A stretch of 8,196 nucleotides of DNA from Candidatus Nanohalarchaeota archaeon (GCA_017610545.1 JAFCBV010000053.1:1-8196), one strand, 5' to 3'; counted from the stretch's first letter, positions 1-6,759 are shown. Made by a program: numbers and translations. The notes: a model not told the origin generated them from the letters alone.

Positions 1-82
1 GCCCCACTAATGCAGAGGCGCTAACATTTTGTGCAATAAGAAGCAAGGTAAATACAAATGCGAATAAATTGAGTTTTTGCAT
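1..82 (-). CDS. N-terminal fragment of a secreted or membrane-anchored protein
   Basis: Reading the minus strand from an ATG at 82 gives 27 open codons that run off the window edge. The first residues are MQKLNLFAF, followed by a hydrophobic core (VFTLLLIA) and then small residues (NVSASA). This is the layout of a Sec signal peptide: a lysine near the start, a hydrophobic stretch of about 12 residues, and an Ala-X-Ala-like cleavage region near residues 20-24. The mature protein lies outside the window, so its function cannot be stated. The gene is divergent from gor, and the two starts are 146 bases apart. An AT-rich TATA-like element about 26 bases upstream of the ATG supports this start and suggests a leaderless mRNA. 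A chance open frame is possible because only 82 bases are visible, but the signal-peptide pattern makes a real gene likely. Confidence 0.6.
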   Translation of the reverse strand, partial: MQKLNLFAFVFTLLLIAQNVSASALVG

Positions 83-92
83 GGTCTTAACT

Positions 93-127
93 TTAATCGC
101 AATTATTAATAAATTTCTGTTAATCGC
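93..127. repeat. 8-base direct repeat flanking a putative TATA box
   Basis: TTAATCGC occurs at 93-100 and again at 120-127, 27 bases apart, on either side of the AT-rich element assigned to the secreted-protein promoter. The arrangement resembles a pair of operator half-sites. Two copies of an 8-mer can arise by chance, so this is a weak call. Confidence 0.25.
103..115 (-). promoter_or_regulatory. TATA-like box of the secreted-protein gene
   Basis: The minus strand reads TTTATTAATAATT-like sequence centred about 26 bases upstream of the ATG at 82. That is the spacing expected for an archaeal TATA box driving a leaderless transcript. An 8-base direct repeat, TTAATCGC (93-100 and 120-127 on the plus strand), flanks it on both sides and could be an operator. 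AT-rich chance matches are common, so this is tentative. Confidence 0.35.
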
Positions 128-196
128 GGCATCTCAAACCGAATATAACAACGAGTTTTATGAAATAACTTCCGCACAACCCCGCCACATGCGCAC

Positions 197-205
197 CTAT
201 AAAAA
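197..205 (+). promoter_or_regulatory. TATA box of the gor promoter
   Basis: CTATAAAAA sits with its centre about 28 bases before the gor ATG at 229, in a stretch otherwise rich in C and A. This matches an archaeal TATA box, and the spacing places the transcription start at or very near the ATG. There is no Shine-Dalgarno motif before the ATG, which agrees with leaderless translation. Confidence 0.5.
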
Positions 206-228
206 CCACATCCCTACATATTATTGTC

Positions 229-2184
229 ATGAACAAGCGCATCATATCAATCAATGCAGGGAAAAAGGCATTTGCCCTTGAAACAATTGATTCTCCGAAC
301 ATAATCGGTCCTATAGACTACGCGCTATATGAACACGAGCTAAAAAAGACGCACCTTCTCGACCCTTTGGATGAAAACACACCCTTTATTTTCGGTTCCG
401 GCCCTTTGGCAGGAAGCATCATCCCGGGAACCCACAGACTCGTATTCGCAGGGCGCTCACCTCTTACAAAGACATTCTACATGAGTACCCTGGGCGGCGC
501 AGCACTCCCGATCTCAAAAATACAAGCAGACTTTGTAAAAATAACAGGGCGCGCTGAAAAGCCGACAGTGCTCGTCATAAAAAACACAGGGAAACTATCT
601 GTAAGGTTCCACGAGATTTCGAAAAAAAAACTGCATGAAATATACACGAAAGGCAATAAAGGCCTTTATTCTCTCCAGGAATACTTGATGGAAAAATTCA
701 AAAAAAGCTACAAGGGCATGGACCTCCGTATTCTTGTGACAGGACCTGCCGCGCTCTCAACAAACATGGCAGGAATCTTGTCCACGCTTATAAGAAACGG
801 GAAGCTGACTCCGGGTGCAGATGGCTGGGCAGGGCGCGGGGGCTTTGGCTCGGCGCTCGCACAGGGGCACGGAATTGTAGGGATTATTTATGGCGGCAAT
901 TGCGCGCCAAATAAGTTCCCGGAAGATGACCTGTCGAACAGAGATATTGTCAACAAAATTTTTGTAAATACGATTGGAAAGTCCATGGCCGCGGCAGCAC
1001 TGGAAGCAACAGAAAAATATCGATACTCTGAAAAACACAAGAGCGGCGGAACATTCGGCAGCAACTACTCAACAAGCGGGGCATGGACTCCTTTTTTTAA
1101 CTGGTCCTCAACATCATTATCAACAAAAGAGCGCCAACAACTTTATGACAAATTCATTGCCGGACACTATCTTCCAACATTCAACAAAGACATAATAGAC
1201 ACAAAAAAATGGCTGACCTGCGGCGAGCCATGCCCCGGATTGTGCAAAAAAATCAGGAAAAACAAGAAGCACGACTATGAAACATATCATGCATTCGGCC
1301 CAAACGCCGGAATAGTTGACCTCGACCATGCAGAATTTGTAGCAGACGCGCTAGAAGGCTCTGGCTTTGATTCAATAGGGTTTGGCACAATAATATCATA
1401 TGTACTTGAGTGTATGTACAAAGGCCTCCTCACACCGGAAGACCTGGGAGTAAAAGAAAAACCAAATTTTGATGCAGAAACATTTTCAATGAAAGACTCA
1501 AAAGCTCATTCACGGATTGCCGCAAAACTGTGCCTTGATGTTGCATACAAAAGAACAGAGTTTGCAAATATTTTCATCCATGGCATTCGGCACGCATGCA
1601 GGGTGCTCTCAAAAAAATATCCTGAAAGAGAACAAAAAACAGGCATAAGCTTTTTTGATCTTGCAAATTATGTCCCTTTCGGGCGCGATGGCGTAATCGA
1701 GCCATGCCAGTACTGGGTACCCGGATTCTATCTGCCAGTCACAATACAGGGCAAGTTTCTTACATATTATGACAAGGATTTTCACGAGCCAATGAATCTT
1801 GCGCGCATTTCAATGGAGCATGCTGTGCATGAAATGTTCCAGGAAAATACAGGCGTCTGCAGGTTTCACAGGAAGTGGTCCGATGCCCTCATACCGAAAC
1901 TCATCAAAGCAGGGTATGGCGTTGATGTAGACTATGCAAAACACTGCAAGCTTTTGCTTGTCCGCATGAATGAATACGATATCAAAGCGCAGGCACAACC
2001 AACATTCTGGGAGACTCAAAGAACCAAAGATGTCATACACAATTACATAAAAGAAGTTGTCTCTGTCTTCGGGGCAAGCAAGGAATCGCAGAAGTGGCTT
2101 GACTTTTTCGATCGCACTCCCGAAAAGGCAGCGCGCGCATACTGGGAAGCGCTTTTTCTTGGTGTGAAAGAAGGATTGGAGTAA
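229..2184 (+). CDS. gor: Glyceraldehyde-3-phosphate:ferredoxin oxidoreductase (GAPOR), tungsten enzyme of the AOR family
   Basis: GAPOR oxidises glyceraldehyde-3-phosphate directly to 3-phosphoglycerate in the cytoplasm and reduces ferredoxin, replacing GAPDH and phosphoglycerate kinase in glycolysis. The 651-residue length is close to Pyrococcus GAPOR (about 653), as I recall it. The N-terminal AOR domain carries GSIIPGTHRLVFAGRSPL (62-79) and the pterin-binding WAGRGG (200-205). The iron-sulfur cysteines are C331, C335 and C339 in TCGEPCPGLCKK plus C544 in TGVCRFHRKW. The CX3CX3C spacing and both surrounding sequences resemble remembered Pyrococcus GAPOR, whereas ordinary aldehyde oxidoreductases use CX2CX3C. 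Other shared stretches are GGTFGSNY (273-280) and FDSIGFGT (380-387). The ATG is supported by a TATA box 28 bases upstream. The gene is monocistronic and ends 24 bases from a convergent gene. A GAPOR-like enzyme with a different aldehyde substrate remains possible. Confidence 0.9.
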   Translation: MNKRIISINAGKKAFALETIDSPNIIGPIDYALYEHELKKTHLLDPLDENTPFIFGSGPLAGSIIPGTHRLVFAGRSPLTKTFYMSTLGGAALPISKIQADFVKITGRAEKPTVLVIKNTGKLSVRFHEISKKKLHEIYTKGNKGLYSLQEYLMEKFKKSYKGMDLRILVTGPAALSTNMAGILSTLIRNGKLTPGADGWAGRGGFGSALAQGHGIVGIIYGGNCAPNKFPEDDLSNRDIVNKIFVNTIGKSMAAAALEATEKYRYSEKHKSGGTFGSNYSTSGAWTPFFNWSSTSLSTKERQQLYDKFIAGHYLPTFNKDIIDTKKWLTCGEPCPGLCKKIRKNKKHDYETYHAFGPNAGIVDLDHAEFVADALEGSGFDSIGFGTIISYVLECMYKGLLTPEDLGVKEKPNFDAETFSMKDSKAHSRIAAKLCLDVAYKRTEFANIFIHGIRHACRVLSKKYPEREQKTGISFFDLANYVPFGRDGVIEPCQYWVPGFYLPVTIQGKFLTYYDKDFHEPMNLARISMEHAVHEMFQENTGVCRFHRKWSDALIPKLIKAGYGVDVDYAKHCKLLLVRMNEYDIKAQAQPTFWETQRTKDVIHNYIKEVVSVFGASKESQKWLDFFDRTPEKAARAYWEALFLGVKEGLE

Positions 2185-2185
2185 A

Positions 2186-2206
2186 TTTTTATTCAAAGCG
2201 ATTTTA
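2186..2206 (+). terminator. Possible oligo-T terminator after gor
   Basis: A run of five T (2186-2190) two bases past the gor stop, followed by a second T-rich patch near 2202-2206, fits the T-tract terminators used by archaeal RNA polymerase. No stem-loop is evident. The second patch is only a few bases short of the convergent gene's stop at 2209. Confidence 0.3.
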
Positions 2207-2208
2207 AT

Positions 2209-2691
2209 CTATGCTATGTAAGGAATTTCATGATTGATTTCACGAAAGCCAAGGTTTCTCAGATATTGTGTTATATCTTCTTTACGTAAGTCTGCAAGAA
2301 GAGCATCATTCTCTTCAATCTTCAGCCCTTCAACAAACTCTAAAAAGGCACTTGTGACTTCATTAGCAGAGTTTTGCCCTTTTAGGGAATTTACAGCAGC
2401 GAAATATTCTGTACGATATTCTTCTGCAAGATATCCGGCGCTAATCAAGCCTTTTTCGCTTTTCACATCCATGCAGAACTTATTATTTTTATTAAACCAG
2501 TCAACAGACCTCATTTTATTTAAGTCCCTGATTCCGCTAACCTGAACTACATCCTCATCTTCAGCTTTTGGAGGTTCGAAACAATAACGCATCACCAGAT
2601 TCTCGCCACATTTGTCATGCGTGTAAGACACATAGTCACTCATAACCTGATCTGTGCCGGGAATACTTACAGAAAGCCTTTTGAATATCAT
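2209..2691 (-). CDS. Hypothetical soluble protein of about 160 residues, no family recognised
   Basis: I do not recognise this protein. It is predicted to be cytoplasmic, with no signal peptide and no hydrophobic segment long enough for a membrane helix. It is acidic, with a PPKAEDEDVVQ stretch near residues 40-50 and three cysteines (28, 37, 73). The C-terminal half (about 85-150) is rich in Glu, Leu, Ala and Lys and looks helical (AGYLAEEYRTEYFAAV, FLEFVEGLKIEENDALL). The frame is open from a GTG at 2700, but I prefer the ATG at 2691. AGGTGG lies about 5 bases before that ATG, and a TATA-like GTTATAAAT lies further upstream at 2724-2732, which would give a short leader containing the ribosome site. 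It is convergent with gor and downstream of nurA, but its own promoter suggests separate transcription. Confidence 0.7.
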   Translation of the reverse strand: MIFKRLSVSIPGTDQVMSDYVSYTHDKCGENLVMRYCFEPPKAEDEDVVQVSGIRDLNKMRSVDWFNKNNKFCMDVKSEKGLISAGYLAEEYRTEYFAAVNSLKGQNSANEVTSAFLEFVEGLKIEENDALLADLRKEDITQYLRNLGFREINHEIPYIA

Positions 2692-2723
2692 CATAACCAC
2701 CTAGGTATAATAACTTATCGAAA

Positions 2724-2732
2724 ATTTATAAC
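2724..2732 (-). promoter_or_regulatory. TATA-like box of the 160-residue orphan gene
   Basis: The minus strand reads GTTATAAAT, centred about 37 bases before the ATG at 2691. Transcription starting about 25 bases downstream would leave a leader of about 12 bases that just includes the AGGTGG ribosome-binding sequence (2697-2702). It lies in the 51-base gap after the nurA stop, so the gene need not depend on nurA transcription. Confidence 0.4.
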
Positions 2733-2751
2733 ATTTTGCACGCCCAACGCA

Positions 2752-3828
2752 TTAAAGCCGTCTATCCAAAACCCCGTGCGCATCCGCTGCCGCACCAGCT
2801 GCCGCGATTTTGTTCGCACCGGAACCTGCGCGCGAAAGAAACATCGCGCTCTCCGTCGTCACCTCTTCAGGCCTGATTTTAGCGGCATTGTGCGCAGCAA
2901 CAAGGGCATAGGGATATCCCAAAAATGATAAATCAACAGAATTCTTTGAAAGGGCAGCAAGAACATCATCTGCGAACTCCTTTTGCTCAATAAATATCTC
3001 AAAGCGCATTGCATGCCTTGAAGACTCGTGGAGCTTTACAAAATGCATATCTGCCCTGTGGCTATCGCTGTTTATTTCAACAACAGGATGGTAATCCCAT
3101 GCATGATTAATTCCCGCCTTATTTGCCAAAGATAATATCGCACTTGCAGCAGGGCTTCCTGCATCAGTAAAAAGCCTCGATGTCTTTGCAAGCCCCGACA
3201 GTATTGCCCCTGACTTTTTAGCAGCATCATGCGCGCGCTTTGAATATTCACTCTCACCGGTCATGCCTGTCTGAAGCGAGCCGTCAATCACCACAATATC
3301 ATTTTCAGACAATTTATTCAGTACATACTGGGCAAACTCCCACTCAAGCATGCGCCTTGCAGCAGTGCATGCGCGCGAGACCTCTGCGCGAAAAATCCCT
3401 GAGCCAAGCGAAGGGTCATAAGAGTCAAAAGATAACTTTTTTATTGAAAAAAATTCGTCTTCAGTGTTTCTCGGAAAAATCTCAACATCATATACAATTT
3501 TGTCTCCCTCGGCCTTTGCCTGCGCAAGGCAGTATGCGTCAAATGTGTCTTTAAATGATGTTCGAACCCGCTTGTTGTCCTCAAAAACAACACATGCAAA
3601 GCGCAAAATATGCAGTGAGAAATTGGGCGCGCCCGCAATCTCTGCATTGCCCCCGTCAAGAGCCGCAATTTTATGGCATGAAGTACTCTCTTTTAGGGCA
3701 TTAAAATTATCTTCAGAAAAACGTATTTCCTTGTATTTTTTGTCTGCAAAAAGCACTTTTGTTGCCAATTTGGATGAAAAGGTGTTTTCCTCAAGCGATT
3801 TCAGGACATCATCAATTACAAGATTCAT
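2752..3828 (-). CDS. nurA: NurA-domain nuclease
   Basis: NurA is a metal-dependent single-strand endonuclease and 5'-3' exonuclease. With the HerA helicase and Mre11-Rad50 it resects DNA ends in archaeal recombination. The 358-residue protein shows the family landmarks in order: AALDGGNAEI (55-64, Asp58), Glu162/Glu164 in LEWEF, VVIDGSL (179-185, Asp182), KTSRL (215-219), and a C-terminal FLGYPYALVAAHNAAKI (302-318) with Tyr306 and His313. These match the positions I recall as catalytic in Sulfolobus NurA (an Asp, a Glu about 17 residues before a second Asp, and a late Tyr), so the active site looks intact. The last 24 residues are Ala/Gly-rich and look like an extra tail. HerA, Mre11 and Rad50 are not visible here. 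The ATG at 3828 is supported by a TATA-like GTTTTTATT 27 bases upstream. Confidence 0.82.
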   Translation of the reverse strand: MNLVIDDVLKSLEENTFSSKLATKVLFADKKYKEIRFSEDNFNALKESTSCHKIAALDGGNAEIAGAPNFSLHILRFACVVFEDNKRVRTSFKDTFDAYCLAQAKAEGDKIVYDVEIFPRNTEDEFFSIKKLSFDSYDPSLGSGIFRAEVSRACTAARRMLEWEFAQYVLNKLSENDIVVIDGSLQTGMTGESEYSKRAHDAAKKSGAILSGLAKTSRLFTDAGSPAASAILSLANKAGINHAWDYHPVVEINSDSHRADMHFVKLHESSRHAMRFEIFIEQKEFADDVLAALSKNSVDLSFLGYPYALVAAHNAAKIRPEEVTTESAMFLSRAGSGANKIAAAGAAADAHGVLDRRL

Positions 3829-3850
3829 ACGAATAAATTGAACAGAAATG

Positions 3851-3859
3851 AATAAAAAC
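3851..3859 (-). promoter_or_regulatory. TATA-like box of nurA
   Basis: The minus strand reads GTTTTTATT with its centre about 27 bases before the nurA ATG. The spacing suits a leaderless mRNA, and no Shine-Dalgarno motif precedes the ATG. The match to the archaeal consensus is modest. Confidence 0.3.
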
Positions 3860-3882
3860 CCAAACCACCGTCGTAATCAGGC

Positions 3883-3890
3883 AAAAACAA
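3883..3890 (-). terminator. Possible oligo-T terminator after the membrane-protein gene
   Basis: On the minus strand TTGTTTTT begins about four bases after the stop of the 193-residue membrane-protein gene. A short T-tract directly after a stop is a plausible archaeal terminator, and it lies just before the nurA promoter region. No hairpin was found. Confidence 0.3.
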
Positions 3891-3894
3891 CTCA

Positions 3895-4476
3895 TTATTT
3901 GGCGTCTAATTTTTTGTAAGCCATATATACCAATGTAGCAAGAACAATTCCAAGCCCGGCAAGTTTCACATATTTATCAAGATGATACACATAGACTCCG
4001 GAACGGACTATTGACCAAAGAATTATAATAACGCCTCCGCCGATAAAGCCCGAACCAATACTCTCTTGTTTCAAAAACATGCCGCCAACAACAATTGCAA
4101 TCAAACCAAGGAACAAAAGTATGAAGAATGTGTTTCTTGCATGGCTGTATTGCGGACTGTTTTTTGTAAACTCTTCATTACAGATATCTGAATTAATCAT
4201 GCATTCTTTGTATGCAGGATCTTTTTGAAGCACAGTATAACAATCATTTGGTCCGGGCACCATCATGGGCCCATCAGAAGATGTTTTATTCTGCATATAT
4301 TCTGCTTCGCACTCGCGCATGGGTTTATAGCAATCATATTTTACATTGCAATCGTTTTCTGAGAAATCATATTCCGGCTGTTCGTATATTACACTCAGGC
4401 CATATGAAACAAATGTCGCAAAAACAACGGCAATGGCTATAGCAATAAATGTTTTTTGCAAACCCATAAAAATCAT
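3895..4476 (-). CDS. Four-helix membrane protein with a six-cysteine extracytoplasmic loop
   Basis: No function can be assigned. The 193 residues show four hydrophobic segments at about 8-30, 116-134, 140-161 and 168-186. A polar loop of roughly 85 residues lies between helices 1 and 2, with six cysteines (43, 49, 56, 79, 92, 99) that could form three disulfides and one N-glycosylation sequon (NKT at 63). The positive C-terminus (YKKLDAK) indicates an N-in, loop-out, C-in topology. Helix 3 is glycine-rich (GSGFIGGG). I recall similar small proteins, with a cysteine-containing outer loop and three C-terminal helices, in DPANN-type archaea, but that is memory and not a search. The open frame starts at ATG 4476. 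A second ATG at 4467 lies about 25 bases from the TATA-like TTAAATAAT and fits a leaderless start better, giving 190 residues. It is 35 bases downstream of hmgA. Confidence 0.75.
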   Translation of the reverse strand: MIFMGLQKTFIAIAIAVVFATFVSYGLSVIYEQPEYDFSENDCNVKYDCYKPMRECEAEYMQNKTSSDGPMMVPGPNDCYTVLQKDPAYKECMINSDICNEEFTKNSPQYSHARNTFFILLFLGLIAIVVGGMFLKQESIGSGFIGGGVIIILWSIVRSGVYVYHLDKYVKLAGLGIVLATLVYMAYKKLDAK

Positions 4477-4486
4477 TCTCTTTCAA

Positions 4487-4495
4487 ATTATTTAA
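4487..4495 (-). promoter_or_regulatory. TATA-like box before the membrane-protein gene
   Basis: The minus strand reads TTAAATAAT in the 35-base gap after the hmgA stop. Its centre is only 15 bases from the ATG at 4476 but about 25 bases from the in-frame ATG at 4467. If this is the promoter, translation probably starts at 4467. Confidence 0.35.
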
Positions 4496-4511
4496 GCGCG
4501 TATTGATAACA

Positions 4512-5732
4512 CTATTTTCCACGCCCAAGCATCACATGAGCCTTAGCCAAATCCCCTGTAGCAAGCGCGCCCAAAACCGATAACTCACCTGCAAGCACTG
4601 TTGCACCCACTATCTCCGCAAGTTTCATTGCATTGTCACCCGGAGTATTCCCTGCGCCATAAACACCAAGCATTTCGAGCGCCTCCTTCTGCGTTGCAAG
4701 TCCTGTTCCCCCACCAACAGTACCAATATTAACATTTGGCATATAAACCGAAATGTACAGGTCTTTGCCCTCAAGTTCAACAGTTGTCATTCCCATTGAG
4801 CCGCCGACAACGTGCGCAGGGTCCTGGCCAGTTGCAATATATAGTGCCGCAACCATGTTTGCAAAGTGCGCATTAAATCCCAAGCTACCGGCCATTGCCG
4901 AGCCAACCATGCTTTTCCTGTAATTGACCTCAACCAGATCCTCTGGTGTTGTCTTAAGAATCTTTTCTATAATGTTTCTCTTTAGAACAGCCTCTGCATG
5001 CACTCTTTTTCCGCGCCCTTTAACATAATTCATGAAAGACGGCTTCTTGTCGACGCACATATTTCCTGAAAGTGCAATGCATTTTACTTTTGTCTCTTTC
5101 TCGATAAGCTCCACCACGACCTTGTCGCACGCGACAACAGCCATATTCATCCCCATTGCGTCCTTTGTGTCAAACACAAAGCGAAGATAAACATTTTTCC
5201 CGCAAATCCACGGATGTATTTTTTTGAGTTCGCCAAAGCGTGTTGTGCTTTCTGCAACGTTTTTTATTCTTGAAAAATTCTTCTCAACCCACTGGACCAA
5301 TTTGCGCCCTTCCTCAATTCCTGAAACTTTAAACACCGGCGCGCGCGTCATGCCTTTGTTCTCTGCAAATACTTTTGCACCCCCTGCATTTGTTATTGCC
5401 CGGCACCCCCGGCTCACGCTTGCGACCAAAGCGCCCTCTGTGGTTGCAAGGGGAATGTAGAATTCTCCTTTTGCAAAATCTCCATCAATCACTAACGGGC
5501 CTGCAACCCCAAGCGGAACGTGGGTTGCGCCAACCATGTTCTCAATGTTCTTTTTTGTTGCAGTGTCCACATCAAAAGAATAATTGCTTGTGTTCTCAAG
5601 GGACACGCCTGTTTTTTTCTCAACAAATTTTCTGCGCACATCTGCCGCATCCTTTGGAGAAAGATGCTTGTCAATAGATCGCAAACCCAGTTTTCCTTTT
5701 TCAAGCTTTTCAATGATTTCTTTTTCATTCAT
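4512..5732 (-). CDS. hmgA: 3-hydroxy-3-methylglutaryl-CoA reductase (class I, NADPH type)
   Basis: This enzyme reduces HMG-CoA to mevalonate with two NADPH, the committed step of isoprenoid and archaeal lipid synthesis. From the ATG at 5732 it is 406 residues and has no N-terminal membrane anchor, as expected for a soluble archaeal class I enzyme. Landmarks in order are ENMVGATHVPLGVAGPL (64-80), the TTEGALVAS segment with catalytic Glu99, DAMGMNM (191-197) for NADPH, GNMCVDKKPS (223-232) with the catalytic lysine, GQDPAHVV (302-309) with Asp304, GTVGGGTG (337-344), and the C-terminal catalytic His399 in AKAHVMLGRG. No key residue is missing. The frame is open to a TTG at 5747, but GAGGTG seven bases before the ATG at 5732 fixes the start there. 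It follows the mevalonate kinase gene by 20 bases, so the two are almost certainly co-transcribed. Confidence 0.96.
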   Translation of the reverse strand: MNEKEIIEKLEKGKLGLRSIDKHLSPKDAADVRRKFVEKKTGVSLENTSNYSFDVDTATKKNIENMVGATHVPLGVAGPLVIDGDFAKGEFYIPLATTEGALVASVSRGCRAITNAGGAKVFAENKGMTRAPVFKVSGIEEGRKLVQWVEKNFSRIKNVAESTTRFGELKKIHPWICGKNVYLRFVFDTKDAMGMNMAVVACDKVVVELIEKETKVKCIALSGNMCVDKKPSFMNYVKGRGKRVHAEAVLKRNIIEKILKTTPEDLVEVNYRKSMVGSAMAGSLGFNAHFANMVAALYIATGQDPAHVVGGSMGMTTVELEGKDLYISVYMPNVNIGTVGGGTGLATQKEALEMLGVYGAGNTPGDNAMKLAEIVGATVLAGELSVLGALATGDLAKAHVMLGRGK

Positions 5733-5739
5733 CAACAAA

Positions 5740-5745
5740 CACCTC
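5740..5745 (-). promoter_or_regulatory. Shine-Dalgarno site that fixes the hmgA start
   Basis: GAGGTG on the minus strand lies seven bases before the ATG at 5732, in the 20-base gap after the mevalonate kinase stop. It is a strong complement to the archaeal 16S 3' end. It contrasts with the promoter-proximal genes, which lack such sites, and rules in favour of ATG 5732 over the TTG at 5747. Confidence 0.75.
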
Positions 5746-5752
5746 AAAAAGA

Positions 5753-6739
5753 TTAATCGACTGTTATGCCCCGAACACCAATCTCTGTCTCAATTGTTTC
5801 TGCACCGGTAGATGCTACCGCCTTTTTTACAGCAGCAACGTTTTTCTCAAGACAAAGCGCAAACATTATCCCGCCCCAACCCCCGCCGGAAAGCTTTGCG
5901 CCGAGTGCACCCGCATTCAAGGCTTCCTTTATACAATCATCAAGCTTTGGGTGCGAAAGCCCGAGGGATGACAGCAGTTTCTGGTTTTCATTCATGAGTT
6001 CGCCAAGAACAGCTATATTGTTGTCTTTTAGTGCAGGAATTGCTTTTTCTGAAATATCCGCTATTTTGTCAAACACACCATACACGAATTTGGCATCGCG
6101 CTTCATCAGGCTCGGAACATGATATCCAACAGTGAGGCTTGTCGGAGCATCTACTTTTGTATTCGCAATAACTATATGAAACTTGTGCCCGCCAATGTTC
6201 TTTGTTTCTATTTTAGGCGGAATACCGTCTTTAAGCTTTTTGATATAACTGAAGCCCCCGAAAGTTGAAGAGATTATTTCACTCCCCGATGCCTTGCCGC
6301 CATGTACCTTTGCCTGATAAGGAAAAATGATATTGAAATAGTCCTCTTTGTCAAGGGGCTTTCCTGCAAAAGCAGAAAGTGCGCCAAGTATTGAGCAAAA
6401 AACAGCAGTTGATGAGCTCATTCCACTGTTTACAGGAACCTCAGACCTAATTTTAATATCAAACCCCTTAGCAATCCCGAACTTTTTTCGAATATCTCTC
6501 ACAAAGAGCGCAACATTTTCAAGCTCTTTTTTTTCTGTCCGGATCTTTTCAGCAGGCTCTGGCAGTATTTCTGCTTTTCCAAAGGCATCTGAGAGAATCG
6601 TGACAGAATCTTTGTTGTTCTCTGAAACCACGACTTCAGTGCGCTTTCCGACAGCAGCGCATATTGCAGGCCTGCCGTAGACTGCTGCGTGCTCTCCGAA
6701 AAGAAACAGGTTTCCGGGAGCAGATGATTTGACATGCAT
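5753..6739 (-). CDS. mvk: Mevalonate kinase (GHMP family) with altered catalytic positions
   Basis: Mevalonate kinase phosphorylates mevalonate to 5-phosphomevalonate with ATP, directly after HMG-CoA reductase in the pathway. The preferred start, ATG 6739, gives 328 residues, typical for archaea. It places SAPGNLFLFGEHAAVYG (6-22) at the N-terminus, as in other family members. GHMP motif 2 is PVNSGMSSSTAV (102-113) and motif 3 is KLSGGGWGG (282-290). The protein ends GITVD, like the GLKVD end I recall for Methanosarcina mevalonate kinase. Two expected catalytic residues differ. The lysine of APGK is Asn10, and the aspartate expected in the SGxD-like segment is Glu154 in KASGSEIISSTFGG. The frame stays open to 6799, but those 20 residues precede the TATA box and are not family-like. 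The gene heads an operon with hmgA. A related kinase with another substrate cannot be excluded. Confidence 0.87.
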   Translation of the reverse strand: MHVKSSAPGNLFLFGEHAAVYGRPAICAAVGKRTEVVVSENNKDSVTILSDAFGKAEILPEPAEKIRTEKKELENVALFVRDIRKKFGIAKGFDIKIRSEVPVNSGMSSSTAVFCSILGALSAFAGKPLDKEDYFNIIFPYQAKVHGGKASGSEIISSTFGGFSYIKKLKDGIPPKIETKNIGGHKFHIVIANTKVDAPTSLTVGYHVPSLMKRDAKFVYGVFDKIADISEKAIPALKDNNIAVLGELMNENQKLLSSLGLSHPKLDDCIKEALNAGALGAKLSGGGWGGIMFALCLEKNVAAVKKAVASTGAETIETEIGVRGITVD

Positions 6740-6759
6740 AAAGTGTGTTTGGCAAGTGA

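Noticed and set aside
69..281. Plus-strand 70-residue open frame before and into gor
   Set aside because: It overlaps the gor start and promoter in another frame, has no ribosome site, and its translation looks random.
2234..2928. Plus-strand open frames opposite the orphan protein and the end of nurA
   Set aside because: They are shadows of minus-strand genes that have promoter and motif support.
3160..3370. Frequent GCGCGC-type words within coding regions as a possible signal
   Set aside because: They occur in frame throughout several genes as Ala/Arg codons and show no fixed spacing or orientation, so they look like codon preference.
3464..3841. Plus-strand 125-residue open frame opposite the start of nurA
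   Set aside because: NurA motifs are clear on the minus strand; this frame has no recognisable domain and ends in the nurA promoter region.
5733..5747. Upstream TTG start for HMG-CoA reductase giving five extra residues
   Set aside because: It would place the strong GAGGTG ribosome site inside the coding region; ATG 5732 has ideal spacing to it.
5766..6122. Plus-strand 118-residue open frame opposite mevalonate kinase
   Set aside because: It is antisense to a well-supported gene, rich in Ser, Pro and Phe as expected from reading a coding strand backwards, and has no start signals.
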